The position numbers were made by a program, and so were the translations under genes. Positions 8,528 through 18,083 of a stretch of DNA of 45,823 nt are shown here, one piece after another (position 1 is the first letter of the stretch; every line of letters begins with the position of its first letter). This DNA comes from Candidatus Opitulatrix roisinitermitis (lineage in GTDB: Bacteria > Actinomycetota > Actinomycetes > Actinomycetales > Bifidobacteriaceae): the NCBI GenBank assembly GCA_031288355.1, contig JAITRN010000104.1:1-45823 (forward strand). Reading direction: 5' to 3'. A model generated the notes under the pieces. It was not told the DNA's origin and did not search any database. It saw only the letters and a list, made by a program, of their open reading frames with translations.

Positions 8528-9454
8528 ATGACCGATAAAAGGAGTGTTTTCCAAAAGGGCATTTTATCAATTTTTTTGTCATTAGTGTTGGTATTAGGGG
8601 TTAGTTTGTCGGCGTGTTCTGATAATCCTATTCCGCGTGGTGAGTTAAATAATCCTATTAAAATAGGTGTTGTTAAATCGAGTGACCCGCAATGGAAAAT
8701 TCTTCAAGACGGTCTTCTAGAACAAGGGTTGACAGTTCAAATAGTTAATTTTTCTGATTATACTTCAGAAAATTCGGCTCTTTCTCGTCAAGAATTGGAT
8801 ATGAACCAATTTCAGCATTTAGATTATTTAGCCAGTTATAATTATGAAACAGGCGATGATCTAGTTCCAATTGGGGCTACTGCTGTTTTTCCAATTGGTT
8901 TATATCCTAATAAATTGGCGTCGGTTCATGCTTTAAATGATATAAAAGAGGGCGATACTATTGTCATCCCGAATGATGACACGAATCAGTCAAGAGCAAT
9001 ACATCTTTTAGTATCGGCTGGTTTAGTGGAAGTAAATGATAGTAGTCAATCTATTTTGACCCCTAATAATATTTTGGAAACCTCAAAAGTTAAGGTTAAA
9101 TCAGTTCAAGCAAATCAGGCGGCTCATTCTTTGTCAGATAAATCGGTTAGTGCGGCTGTTATAAACAATGATTATATAAAAGATGCTAATTTAGCTCCTA
9201 AAGACGCTATTTTGGAAGAGAAAGCTGATGATGAATTTGCTCAAAGATTTATAAATGTTTGGGTTGTAAAAAAGCTTTATGTCAATGATTCTTTGGTTAA
9301 TAAAGTTGTAAATTGGGCTAATAATTCTCAAGCTTTTTTAAACGCTATTAAAGAAAATAGTGCTGGCACCGCTCAAATCGTAGCTAAAGATTATAATGCA
9401 GAAAAACTCCAATCTATTCTTGCCAAACTTCAAGATGAAAAAACCAAAGAATAA
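8528..9454 (+). CDS. metQ: methionine ABC transporter substrate-binding lipoprotein (NlpA/MetQ family)
   Basis: LSACSDN lipobox; IKIGVVKSSDPQ...DMNQFQHLDYLASYN...IVIPNDDTNQSRA; followed by metN and metI. Confidence 0.9.
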   Translation: MTDKRSVFQKGILSIFLSLVLVLGVSLSACSDNPIPRGELNNPIKIGVVKSSDPQWKILQDGLLEQGLTVQIVNFSDYTSENSALSRQELDMNQFQHLDYLASYNYETGDDLVPIGATAVFPIGLYPNKLASVHALNDIKEGDTIVIPNDDTNQSRAIHLLVSAGLVEVNDSSQSILTPNNILETSKVKVKSVQANQAAHSLSDKSVSAAVINNDYIKDANLAPKDAILEEKADDEFAQRFINVWVVKKLYVNDSLVNKVVNWANNSQAFLNAIKENSAGTAQIVAKDYNAEKLQSILAKLQDEKTKE

Positions 9455-10235
9455 TATTGTTGAATTCAAAAATGTTAGTAAAGAATTCACATCAAAAAAA
9501 AATCGTCGTTTAGCGGTTAAAGATGTCACACTTGAAATTGGTCAAGGTGAGATTTTTGGGATTGTCGGAAGGTCGGGTGCCGGTAAATCGACTCTTATAA
9601 GGTTAATTAATGGTTTGGAAAAAGCCGATTGCGGTCAAGTCTTGGTGGCTGGTCAAAATATTGTAAATTTAAATTACAATGGTCTAAAACAAATTAGGAA
9701 GAATATTGGATTTGTGTTTCAACATTTTAATTTATTCAATTCAAAAACCGTTTATAGAAATATTGAGTATCCTCTAAAAATTGCTGACAAAAGTTCTAAA
9801 ATATCGTCTGATGATCGTAAATCAAGGGTTTTGCAACTTTTAGATTATGTCGGATTAAAAGAATATGCAAATTGTCATCCTAATTCTTTGTCTGGCGGGC
9901 AGAAACAAAGAGTAGGTATTGCTCGAGCGCTAGCCACTAATCCTCAGGTGTTGTTGGCTGATGAAGCAACTAGTGCTTTAGATCCAGAAACTACTGTCGA
10001 AATTATGAAGTTGCTAAAAAAAATAAATCGCGAGTTTGGAATAACAATTATTTTAATAACACACACTATTAGTATTGTACGTTTAATATGTCAGAGAGTT
10101 GCTATTATGAGCGGTGGGGAAATTGTGGAAATTGACACATACAAAAATATTTTTTTCAATCCTAAAAGTCAAGCGGGCAAATCATTAGTTTCCACTTTTA
10201 GAATTTTAGAAGGCACAGGAGCTGTTCGTGTTTAA
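9435..10235 (+). CDS. metN: methionine ABC transporter ATP-binding protein
   Basis: Walker A GRSGAGKST, signature LSGGQKQRVGIARAL, Walker B VLLADEATSALD; start moved from track 9396 to ATG 9435. Confidence 0.93.
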   Translation: MKKPKNNIVEFKNVSKEFTSKKNRRLAVKDVTLEIGQGEIFGIVGRSGAGKSTLIRLINGLEKADCGQVLVAGQNIVNLNYNGLKQIRKNIGFVFQHFNLFNSKTVYRNIEYPLKIADKSSKISSDDRKSRVLQLLDYVGLKEYANCHPNSLSGGQKQRVGIARALATNPQVLLADEATSALDPETTVEIMKLLKKINREFGITIILITHTISIVRLICQRVAIMSGGEIVEIDTYKNIFFNPKSQAGKSLVSTFRILEGTGAVRV

Positions 10236-10914
10236 TTTATTTTGGCAAACAAAAACTAATTGGAGTATTATAACTCCAGCGCTTTTTAAAGCAATTAGTG
10301 AAACGCTATATATGGTTTCTTTAACATTAGGTTTAGGAGGTTTATTTGGTTTAATTTTAGGATGTATTTTGTGGTCCACTAGAAAAGATTCACTTTTTTC
10401 TCATCCTGTTTTTTATAAAATTCTAGAATTTCTTGTTAATTTAATTAGACCTATACCTTTTATTATTTTCTTGTCCGCTATTCAACCAGCCACAATAGCG
10501 GTTGTTGGAACTTCGCTTGGAACAAATGCAGCAATTTTCCCTATGGTTATTTTTTGTACAATGGCCACATCTAGAATAGTTGAACAGTCTTTAATAAATG
10601 TAGATTATGGGATTATTGAAGCTTCTTTTGCAATGGGGGCTTCACGTTTAAGAACTCTTTTTCAGGTGGTAATTCCTGAAGTTTTGCCCCCGTTGATTTT
10701 AGGCTACGCTTTTATATTTATAGCTATTATGGATATGTCGGCTATGGCTGGAACAATTGGCGGCGGAGGGTTAGGAGATTTCGCTATTCAATATGGTTAT
10801 AATAAATTCAATCCTTTGATAACATGGATTTCGGTGGCAATTATCTTAATAATAGTTCAATTTGTTCAACAATTTGCTAATTTTCTTGCAAAAAAACTTT
10901 TAAGAAGAAGTTGA
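10228..10914 (+). CDS. metI: methionine ABC transporter permease
   Basis: MetI-like permease (EASFAMGASRLRTLFQVVIPEVLPPLILGYA). Confidence 0.92.
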   Translation: MFNLFWQTKTNWSIITPALFKAISETLYMVSLTLGLGGLFGLILGCILWSTRKDSLFSHPVFYKILEFLVNLIRPIPFIIFLSAIQPATIAVVGTSLGTNAAIFPMVIFCTMATSRIVEQSLINVDYGIIEASFAMGASRLRTLFQVVIPEVLPPLILGYAFIFIAIMDMSAMAGTIGGGGLGDFAIQYGYNKFNPLITWISVAIILIIVQFVQQFANFLAKKLLRRS

Positions 10915-11069
10915 TTATTTGAAAAAAATCAAAGTTATTTTTTAAAAAAATATTTATAGTTTAGTAATTTTTGAAAAATTTTGTTTTTTTAAAAATGTCC
11001 TGTAAACTATTTGTAGTGCTGGAAAACGGTGAACTTTAGAAAGATCTGAAAATAGGGGTATTTGAATTT

Positions 11070-11288
11070 ATGGCAAAAGCGGGCGTAATTGAGGTGGAAG
11101 GCGAAGTTTTGGAAGCAATGCCAAATGTTATGTTTAAAGTAAAATTGGAGAATGATCATATAATCACCGCTCATATTTCTGGCAAAATGAGACAACACTA
11201 TATACGAATAATACCAGGTGATAAGGTAATTGTGGAAATGACGCCTTATGATCTAGAAAAAGGCAGAATAGTATATAGGTATAAGTAA
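11070..11288 (+). CDS. infA: translation initiation factor IF-1
   Basis: [68 protein letters not shown]. Confidence 0.98.
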   Translation: MAKAGVIEVEGEVLEAMPNVMFKVKLENDHIITAHISGKMRQHYIRIIPGDKVIVEMTPYDLEKGRIVYRYK

Positions 11289-11335
11289 CAGGTATAAAGA
11301 TTTTATTTGAATGGCAGATTTATAAGGAGAGTTTT

Positions 11336-11449
11336 GTGAAAGTAAAACCTAGTGTTAAAAGGATATGTGAACACTGTAGAGTGATTCGCAGAAATTCGCG
11401 CGTTAGAATAATTTGCCAAAATCCTCGCCACAAGCAAAGACAAGGTTAA
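11336..11449 (+). CDS. rpmJ: 50S ribosomal protein L36 (absent from supplied ORF track)
   Basis: GTG start: [37 protein letters not shown]; between infA and rpsM. Confidence 0.97.
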   Translation: MKVKPSVKRICEHCRVIRRNSRVRIICQNPRHKQRQG

Positions 11450-11463
11450 ATGGAAAGGAATAT

Positions 11464-11841
11464 ATGGCACGTTTAGTAGGGGTTGATTTACCAAAAGAAA
11501 AAAGAGTGGAAGCAGCTTTGACTTATATTTTTGGTGTTGGAATTTCTCATAGTAAGCAGGTATTGAAAGCCACAGGCGTTAATCCGGATACTAGAGTTAA
11601 GGATTTAACAGAGGACAATTTAATAAAACTGCGCGATTATCTGGAAGAAAATTATAAATTAGAGGGTGATTTACGCCGTGATGTAAAGGCTAATATTAGA
11701 CGTAAAATTGAAATAGGTTCATATCAAGGTCTTAGACACAGGAGAGGTCTTCCTGTTCGCGGGCAAAAAACTAAGACTAATGCCAGAACTTGGAAAGGGC
11801 CTAGAAAAACTGTGGCGGGCAAAAAGAAAGTTGAAAAGTAA
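11464..11841 (+). CDS. rpsM: 30S ribosomal protein S13
   Basis: [26 protein letters not shown]...[15 protein letters not shown]; start moved from track 11413 to ATG 11464. Confidence 0.97.
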   Translation: MARLVGVDLPKEKRVEAALTYIFGVGISHSKQVLKATGVNPDTRVKDLTEDNLIKLRDYLEENYKLEGDLRRDVKANIRRKIEIGSYQGLRHRRGLPVRGQKTKTNARTWKGPRKTVAGKKKVEK

Positions 11842-11865
11842 AGACCAAGGAAAAAGAAAAAAATT

Positions 11866-12249
11866 ATGGTAGTGCAAAAAGGCAAAAAGAAAATAAAAAA
11901 GAATATTCCGTTGGCACAAGCGCATATTAAGTCAACATTTAATAACACTATTGTGACTATTACTGATTTACAAGGCAAGGTTTTGTCGTGGGCTTCAGCT
12001 GGAAATATCGGCTTTAAAGGGTCAAGGAAATCCACTCCTTATGCTGCTGGAATGGCTAGTCAAGAAGCTGCTAAAAGAGCACAAGAACACGGAGTTAAAA
12101 AAGTAGATGTTTTTGTAAAGGGCCCAGGATCTGGCCGTGAAACAGCTATTCGTTCTTTGTCTTCTGCTGGTTTAGAAGTTGGTTTTATTAGAGATGTAAC
12201 ACCTCAAGCTCATAATGGCTGTCGGCAACCTAAAAGAAGAAGATTATAG
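11866..12249 (+). CDS. rpsK: 30S ribosomal protein S11
   Basis: [28 protein letters not shown]...[16 protein letters not shown]. Confidence 0.98.
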   Translation: MVVQKGKKKIKKNIPLAQAHIKSTFNNTIVTITDLQGKVLSWASAGNIGFKGSRKSTPYAAGMASQEAAKRAQEHGVKKVDVFVKGPGSGRETAIRSLSSAGLEVGFIRDVTPQAHNGCRQPKRRRL

Positions 12250-12280
12250 AGTTAGAATTAGATAGCAAGAAAGGTAAATT

Positions 12281-13222
12281 ATGTTAATTGCTCAGAAACC
12301 AACTATAAAAGAAGAAAAAATAGTAAATAATAGATCTAAGTTTTATTTCACACCACTTGAGCCAGGTTTTGGCTACACTTTAGGAAATTCGCTTAGAAGA
12401 ACTTTGTTGTCTTCAATACCTGGTGCTGCTATAACCTCGGTTAAATTTGATGGTGTGACTCATGAATTCTCTACCATAAAAGGCATCAAAGAAGATGTTG
12501 TAGAGATTATTTTAAATTTAAAAAATGTGGTTGTTTCTTCCACTTATGATGAGCCTGTTGAAATAACTTTGAAAAAAACTGGCCCTGGAAAATTAACAGC
12601 TAAAGATATAAAGACACCGACCGGTATTGAAGTTTATAATAAGGATTTATATATTGCCACACTCGACAAAGGTGCTAGTGTTTCTGCTTCTTTAATCGTT
12701 GAAAGAGGAAGAGGTTATGTTAGTTCAATTTTGAATAAAAAAGGCGATGAAGAAGTTGGCAGGATTCCAATAGATTCAATTTATTCTCCAGTTTTGAAGG
12801 TAAGGTATTCAGTAGAAGCGACCCGTGTTGAGCAAAGAACAGATTTTGATAAGCTAATAGTTGATGTGGAAACTAAAAATTCTATATCTCCAGCTGATGC
12901 TATAGCGTCAGCTGGGTCCACACTTGTGGAATTATTTGGTTTAGTCAAAAATATATCGCCGGATTCAGAAGGTATTGAAATAGATAATATAGAAGAAAAT
13001 GATATTGTTCAAGAACTAAATGAAAGTGATTCTACTAGTATTCGTTCGTTAGATTTATCGCAAAGAACAGTCAACGCTTTGACTAGAACAGGCATTAATA
13101 CTATTGCTGAATTAGTTTCAAAAAGCAAAAAGGAAATTTCGCAAATAAGAAATTTTGGTGAAAAATCGGTTGATGAATTAGAAGTTATTTTACAATCAGC
13201 TGGATTGTCGCTTAGAGATTAG
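12281..13222 (+). CDS. rpoA: RNA polymerase alpha subunit
   Basis: [30 protein letters not shown]-terminal alpha-CTD. Confidence 0.97.
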   Translation: MLIAQKPTIKEEKIVNNRSKFYFTPLEPGFGYTLGNSLRRTLLSSIPGAAITSVKFDGVTHEFSTIKGIKEDVVEIILNLKNVVVSSTYDEPVEITLKKTGPGKLTAKDIKTPTGIEVYNKDLYIATLDKGASVSASLIVERGRGYVSSILNKKGDEEVGRIPIDSIYSPVLKVRYSVEATRVEQRTDFDKLIVDVETKNSISPADAIASAGSTLVELFGLVKNISPDSEGIEIDNIEENDIVQELNESDSTSIRSLDLSQRTVNALTRTGINTIAELVSKSKKEISQIRNFGEKSVDELEVILQSAGLSLRD

Positions 13223-13258
13223 CAGAACATAAAATAGTTAGAATAAGGAGATTTTTAA

Positions 13259-13888
13259 ATGCCTAGACCAGCTAAAGGACCACGTTTAGGTGGTTCACCT
13301 GCTCATGAAAGATTAATTTTGTCAAATTTGGCTTCAGCTCTGTTTTCTCATCAGCAAATAATTACTACATTGGCTAAAGCAAAAAGATTAAGACCTTATT
13401 CTGAAAGGCTTATCACTTTTGCTAAAAGAGGTGATTTAGCAGCTAGACGCAGAGTTTTGCGTTATATCAAAGATAAATCAGTCGTTCATACTCTTTTTAC
13501 TGAATTAGCGCCGTTATTTACTAAAAGACAGGGTGGTTATACTCGAATTGTAAAGATTATGCACCGCAAGGGCGATAATGCTCCAATGGCTATTGTCGAG
13601 TTGGTTGATAAAACTAAAAAAGTTAGAGAAGCCGCTTTGGATGATAAAGCAGATAATACTTCTGCAAGTCAGACCAAAGATGATAGTCAGGCAAAAGACA
13701 GCCAAACAAAAGATGAGGCTCAAACAAAAGATAAGGCTCAAACAAAAGACAGCCAAAAGAAGGAAGCTAACACAAATAAAGTTGTTTCTCACACTAAAAA
13801 AGATTCGGAAAATAAAAAACGTATAAAAACTGACACAAAGAAAAAAGCTAAACCAATTATTCATCGTAAGAATTCGCAAAAAGGTTAA
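13259..13888 (+). CDS. rplQ: 50S ribosomal protein L17 with long Lys/Gln/Asp-rich C-terminal tail
   Basis: L17 core plus [32 protein letters not shown] tail. Confidence 0.95.
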   Translation: MPRPAKGPRLGGSPAHERLILSNLASALFSHQQIITTLAKAKRLRPYSERLITFAKRGDLAARRRVLRYIKDKSVVHTLFTELAPLFTKRQGGYTRIVKIMHRKGDNAPMAIVELVDKTKKVREAALDDKADNTSASQTKDDSQAKDSQTKDEAQTKDKAQTKDSQKKEANTNKVVSHTKKDSENKKRIKTDTKKKAKPIIHRKNSQKG

Positions 13889-13889
13889 A

Positions 13890-14705
13890 ATTCGCGATTT
13901 AGAAACCAAGATACGTCTAAGGTTTGATATATCTTATGATGGGACAGCTTATTATGGTTGGGAATCACAAATTTCACAAAATTTACCGACTATCCAGCAG
14001 ACAATAGAAAATGCTTTGTTTCAGATAACGGGTCAGCCTATTGCAATATTTTGTGCAGGTAGAACAGATGCTGGCGTACATGCTTTTGAGCAGGTCGCTC
14101 ATTTAGATTTAGAATCTTTAAATATTAAAAAAATTGTTGGCCGAAATTTTCTAGAAAACGATTGGGAAAAGACTTTATCTTTTATATTGAGATATAAATT
14201 GAATTGTTTGTTGCCAGATGATATAGTTATAAAAAAAATTTGTCTAGTTAATTTGGATTTTGATGCTAGAAGATCAGCAATTTCAAGAACATATAAATAT
14301 TATATTTCTAATAATATCGCTGAGCGACAAGCCTCATATTCACGGTATTGTTTATGGGTGAATGAAGAGCTAAAAATAGATTTTATGAATGAATCTGTTC
14401 AGCCGCTTATTGGTCAGCATGATTTTATCTCTTTTATTAAGCCTCGTCTAAAACAAACCACTATTAGGGATTTGCATTTTTTTCAATTTGAATATAATAA
14501 AAAAACATCTCTTATAGAGGCGACTATAAAAGCCAATGCTTTCGCTCATAATATGGTTAGATGTTTAGTCGGTGCTTGTTTGTTAATTGGAAAAGGCAAA
14601 CGTCAGCCGCATTGGCTTTTAGAATCTTTACTGGCTAAAAAAAGAAAAGCTTCTTTAGGACCGGCGCCGGCTAAAGGCCTTTTTTTGCATGCTGTGGAAT
14701 ATTAA
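13890..14705 (+). CDS. truA: tRNA pseudouridine synthase A; 5' end uncertain, non-canonical start implied
   Basis: Family N-terminus (IRLRFDISYDGTAYYGWESQ) lies upstream of the track ORF (14016); frame has no ATG/GTG/TTG there. ATT 13890 and ATA 13911 are candidates. Confidence 0.85.
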   Translation: MRDLETKIRLRFDISYDGTAYYGWESQISQNLPTIQQTIENALFQITGQPIAIFCAGRTDAGVHAFEQVAHLDLESLNIKKIVGRNFLENDWEKTLSFILRYKLNCLLPDDIVIKKICLVNLDFDARRSAISRTYKYYISNNIAERQASYSRYCLWVNEELKIDFMNESVQPLIGQHDFISFIKPRLKQTTIRDLHFFQFEYNKKTSLIEATIKANAFAHNMVRCLVGACLLIGKGKRQPHWLLESLLAKKRKASLGPAPAKGLFLHAVEY

Positions 14706-14760
14706 ATATTAAATTAAAAATATGAGTGCAAAAGTGTGTGAATTATAGAGCAGCAAAATT

Positions 14761-15318
14761 ATGAAAATAATTTCGGGAAAATATAAAGGATTAGTTTTGC
14801 CTCGTCCGTATTCAAACACCAGGCCGACAACTAATAAAGTTTTGCAAGCAATTTTTTCCAAATTAGAAAATTATTTGAACATTAGTCAGTGTATAGTCTA
14901 TGATCTTTATGCTGGTACAGGGGCTTTTGCTTTTGAAGCGCTTTCTAGAGGTTGTAAGAAAGCATATTTAAATGATCGAAATGAACAAACAGCGAAGCGT
15001 TTGCGCGAATTTATAAAGTTTAATAAAATTTCTGAGGCAATTATTTATTCTAAAAATGCTAAAAGAATAAAGATGAACGACGAAACTCCGGCAATGTTAG
15101 TGGTTTTTTTGGATCCGCCTTATAATACATTTTATAGTGAGCTAACAAAAGTTTTGGAAAATTTGGTGGAAACTAAGTTAATAATTTTAGAAGGTAGAGT
15201 ACAAAATCTTGCTATGTATTTAAATGCGCTAAATAGTCTTTTTCAATTAAGCGATTTTTCGCAATTTTATCAGTCAATTTATGGCGATACTATTATTTTC
15301 TTTATAACCAAATCGTGA
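14761..15318 (+). CDS. rsmD: 16S rRNA (guanine966-N2)-methyltransferase
   Basis: MKIISGKYKGLVLPRP...RPTTNKV...VYDLYAGTGAFAFEALSRG; FLDPPY. Confidence 0.92.
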   Translation: MKIISGKYKGLVLPRPYSNTRPTTNKVLQAIFSKLENYLNISQCIVYDLYAGTGAFAFEALSRGCKKAYLNDRNEQTAKRLREFIKFNKISEAIIYSKNAKRIKMNDETPAMLVVFLDPPYNTFYSELTKVLENLVETKLIILEGRVQNLAMYLNALNSLFQLSDFSQFYQSIYGDTIIFFITKS

Positions 15319-15330
15319 TAGACTGAATAT

Positions 15331-15999
15331 ATGGTAACTAAGATCAGATTAAAAAGAATTGGTAAAAAAAAGGCGCCTTTTTATAGAATAATTGTAACTG
15401 ATTCTCGCAACAAAAGAGACGGTCGAGTTATTGAAGAAATTGGCAAATATCATCCTATGCAAAAACCATCATATATTTCAGTTGATAGCCAAAGAGCTAT
15501 ATATTGGTTATCGGTGGGAGCTCAGGCTTCTTTAGCGGTTCGTAAAATTTTTGAATTAACTGGTGATTATCAGAAATATAAAGGAGACAAATCTGCTAAA
15601 TCATCCGTTAAAGAATTTGATAAATCTGTTGATGTTGAAGCGAAAATTGCTAAAATCAATGATGAAGCAGAAAAAATGAAACATGAAGTAGCTAAAAGAA
15701 AATCTGAAGTTGAAGCTAAAATTCAACAAGAAGCTAAAGCTCAAGCTGAGGCTTCAGCTGAAGTTTCGCCTGAATCTCAGCAGCCAGCTGAAACTTCCGT
15801 TGAAGCCTCAGCGGAAAGTTCTGCTGAACCTCAACTATCGGTTGAATCATCTACGGAAAGCTCTGATGAGCCCAAATTAGAAGTTGAAGTGCAGCCAGAA
15901 TCACAAGTATTAGCTGAATCAGCAGCCAAAACCCCTGTTGACGAATCTGATAATAATATAGATGATAATCAAACAGAAAAAGCTGAAGAAGGGAAATAA
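15331..15999 (+). CDS. rpsP: 30S ribosomal protein S16 with long acidic C-terminal extension
   Basis: [40 protein letters not shown]; repetitive A/E/S tail. Confidence 0.95.
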   Translation: MVTKIRLKRIGKKKAPFYRIIVTDSRNKRDGRVIEEIGKYHPMQKPSYISVDSQRAIYWLSVGAQASLAVRKIFELTGDYQKYKGDKSAKSSVKEFDKSVDVEAKIAKINDEAEKMKHEVAKRKSEVEAKIQQEAKAQAEASAEVSPESQQPAETSVEASAESSAEPQLSVESSTESSDEPKLEVEVQPESQVLAESAAKTPVDESDNNIDDNQTEKAEEGK

Positions 16000-16000
16000 T

Positions 16001-16246
16001 ATGATAACAGATTCTTTAACAAATATTGCTAAATCATTAGTGAATACGCCAGAAGAAGTAAAAGTTGATTTACGCGAATTTGGTAAATTAAAAATATATA
16101 CTATAACTGTTAATCCTGATGAATATGGTCAGCTTATAGGGCGAAATGGCAAGGTTATAAAAGCGTTGAGAGTTTTAGGAGCGTCTTTATCGGATAATCC
16201 AACGACGGTGCGTATAAACTTGGCAAAAGTTAAAGAGGATGAATAG
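16001..16246 (+). CDS. khpA: KH-domain RNA-binding protein (KhpA-like)
   Basis: KIYTITVNPDEYGQLIGRNGKVIKALRVL; start moved from track 15962 to ATG 16001. Confidence 0.9.
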   Translation: MITDSLTNIAKSLVNTPEEVKVDLREFGKLKIYTITVNPDEYGQLIGRNGKVIKALRVLGASLSDNPTTVRINLAKVKEDE

Positions 16247-16301
16247 ATTTATAGGAATTTAAAAAATTATATTACTATATAAAAAATATATATTAAGATA
16301 A

Positions 16302-16799
16302 TTGAAAAACCCGAGTATTTTAAGAGAGTATAGAGTTGGATATATATTAAAATCACATGGGTTAAAAGGTTTTGTTGTTATAAAACCAACGACTGATAAT
16401 TTATATAAAAGGTTTGCGCAGAGGAATATTTTGCATATAGAAGGGGTGGGAAATTTGATAATAGAAAAGTCTTCAATAGGGCAGAAAAAGGTGTTAGTTA
16501 AATTTATTGCTATTGACAGCATTGATAAAACTAAACAATTGATAAATAAGGAGGTATTTATGGAAGAGGAATCAGAAAAAATAGATGAATTTTATGTTGA
16601 TAAACTTTTAGGTTTTGGCGTATATGATACCAGTGGGAATAAATTAGGAGTTTTAGAAGATATTGATATAACTGGACCTCAGCATAAAATAATTTTTTCA
16701 AAAGTTATTTTGCCATTTGTGAAAGAATTGGTTCCAATTGTGAATTTATCTGAAAGATATATAGTTGTTAATATGCCAGATGGAATAGATAAATTATGA
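16302..16799 (+). CDS. rimM: ribosome maturation factor RimM (TTG start)
   Basis: YRVGYILKSHGLKGFVVIKPTTD; position between KH gene and trmD. Confidence 0.88.
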   Translation: MKNPSILREYRVGYILKSHGLKGFVVIKPTTDNLYKRFAQRNILHIEGVGNLIIEKSSIGQKKVLVKFIAIDSIDKTKQLINKEVFMEEESEKIDEFYVDKLLGFGVYDTSGNKLGVLEDIDITGPQHKIIFSKVILPFVKELVPIVNLSERYIVVNMPDGIDKL

Positions 16800-17476
16800 A
16801 AATAGACATTATAACGTCTTTGCCAGATTTTTATAAGTCATTCGATTTATCATTAATTGGTAAGGCTAGAAAACGCTCGTTAGTCGATATAAATATTGTA
16901 AATATTTATGATTTTGGAGTTGGGGTTCATAAATCCATTGATGACTCACCATATGGCGGGGGTTCGGGTATGGTTTTAATGCCAGAAGTAGCCAAAAATG
17001 CTATTGATAATGTTTTGAGTGAATCTTCTATATTAATTATTCCAACAGCTAGAGGTTATGTATATAATCAAACAGAAGCTAAAAAAATAGCTTTGGCTAA
17101 GCATTTAGTATTTTTAAATTCTAGGTTTGAGGGATATGATGAACGAATTGTTGAGCATTATATAAATAAGGGGGTTGAAGTTTTGCAATATTCTATTGGG
17201 GATTATATATTATTTGGCTCTGATGTGGCTACTCAGGTTATTTTAGAAACTTCTATTAGGCTGTTGCCAGGAGTTTTAGGCAATAGCGATTCGTTAACTA
17301 TAGAATCTTTTTGTGACGGCCTTTTAGAGCATAATTCTTATACTAGACCTAAAGTCTGGAAAAATTTAAAAGTTCCAGGAGTTTTGTTAGATGGAAATCA
17401 TAAGAAAATTGATGATTTTAGACTAATAGATTCGCAAAACCGAACCAAGAAATATAGGCCCGATTTGCTTAGATAA
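16796..17476 (+). CDS. trmD: tRNA (guanine37-N1)-methyltransferase
   Basis: MKIDIITSLPDFYK; DDSPYGGGSGMVLMPE; YSIGDYILFGSDVA. Confidence 0.95.
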   Translation: MKIDIITSLPDFYKSFDLSLIGKARKRSLVDINIVNIYDFGVGVHKSIDDSPYGGGSGMVLMPEVAKNAIDNVLSESSILIIPTARGYVYNQTEAKKIALAKHLVFLNSRFEGYDERIVEHYINKGVEVLQYSIGDYILFGSDVATQVILETSIRLLPGVLGNSDSLTIESFCDGLLEHNSYTRPKVWKNLKVPGVLLDGNHKKIDDFRLIDSQNRTKKYRPDLLR

Positions 17477-17477
17477 A

Positions 17478-18083
17478 TTAATAATTATATTTTTTCTGAA
17501 AGGATTTTTTGCCCTGTTGCATTTTTTGTCCGTTATTCTTCCATTTTAGAAATCCCATAAAGGCAGTTATAGAATAAATGGTATATAATAGACTAGTTAG
17601 AAATAAAGCCCTATCAAAAAAGATAAATATTGATAATATATTAACAGCTATCCAAATATACCATTGAGACAAATATCTTTTAGTTAACATAAAGGTCCCT
17701 ATTATATTTAATGATGTTAGTAAAGCGTCGGCTGCCGGGATAGGCGAGTCTGTAGAATGAGATAAAATAATCCATAATGCTAAAAATATTATTAATTCAG
17801 TTAGTATTAAATAAATAATTGTTAATTTAGTTAGTGTTCTATAATAAATTGTTTTAGTTTTTTGTTTTAGATTATGGCTTTCATTTACCCAAAGGGCTAA
17901 ACCATAAAAAGACATAATTAAATAATATATATTGAAACACATATCAGCATAGATTTTTGAGTAATAAAAAGTTAGTATATAAAATAAAGCGCTAAAAATT
18001 CCTATAATCCACATGATTTTTTTTTGAAAAAGTTCTAAAGCTATATAGATAGAAGTGAAAATAAAAGCAATAATTTCTAACAC
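17478..18083 (-). CDS. pnuC: PnuC-like nicotinamide (riboside/mononucleotide) transporter
   Basis: Multi-TM protein with PnuC pattern (WIIGIFSALFYILTFYYSKIYADMCFNIYYLIMSFYGLALW). Confidence 0.75.
   Translation of the reverse strand: MLEIIAFIFTSIYIALELFQKKIMWIIGIFSALFYILTFYYSKIYADMCFNIYYLIMSFYGLALWVNESHNLKQKTKTIYYRTLTKLTIIYLILTELIIFLALWIILSHSTDSPIPAADALLTSLNIIGTFMLTKRYLSQWYIWIAVNILSIFIFFDRALFLTSLLYTIYSITAFMGFLKWKNNGQKMQQGKKSFQKKYNY

Noticed and set aside
10914-11069. A/T-rich inverted repeats (ATTTTTTAAAAAAAT) as a strong terminator after metI
   Set aside because: Runs of A/T give chance palindromes in this composition; no GC stem, so not called.
11719-13909. Antisense and alternative-frame ORFs over rpsM/rpsK/rplQ (11719, 11724, 13514, 13578)
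   Set aside because: Overlap universally conserved ribosomal protein genes; low-complexity translations without family motifs.
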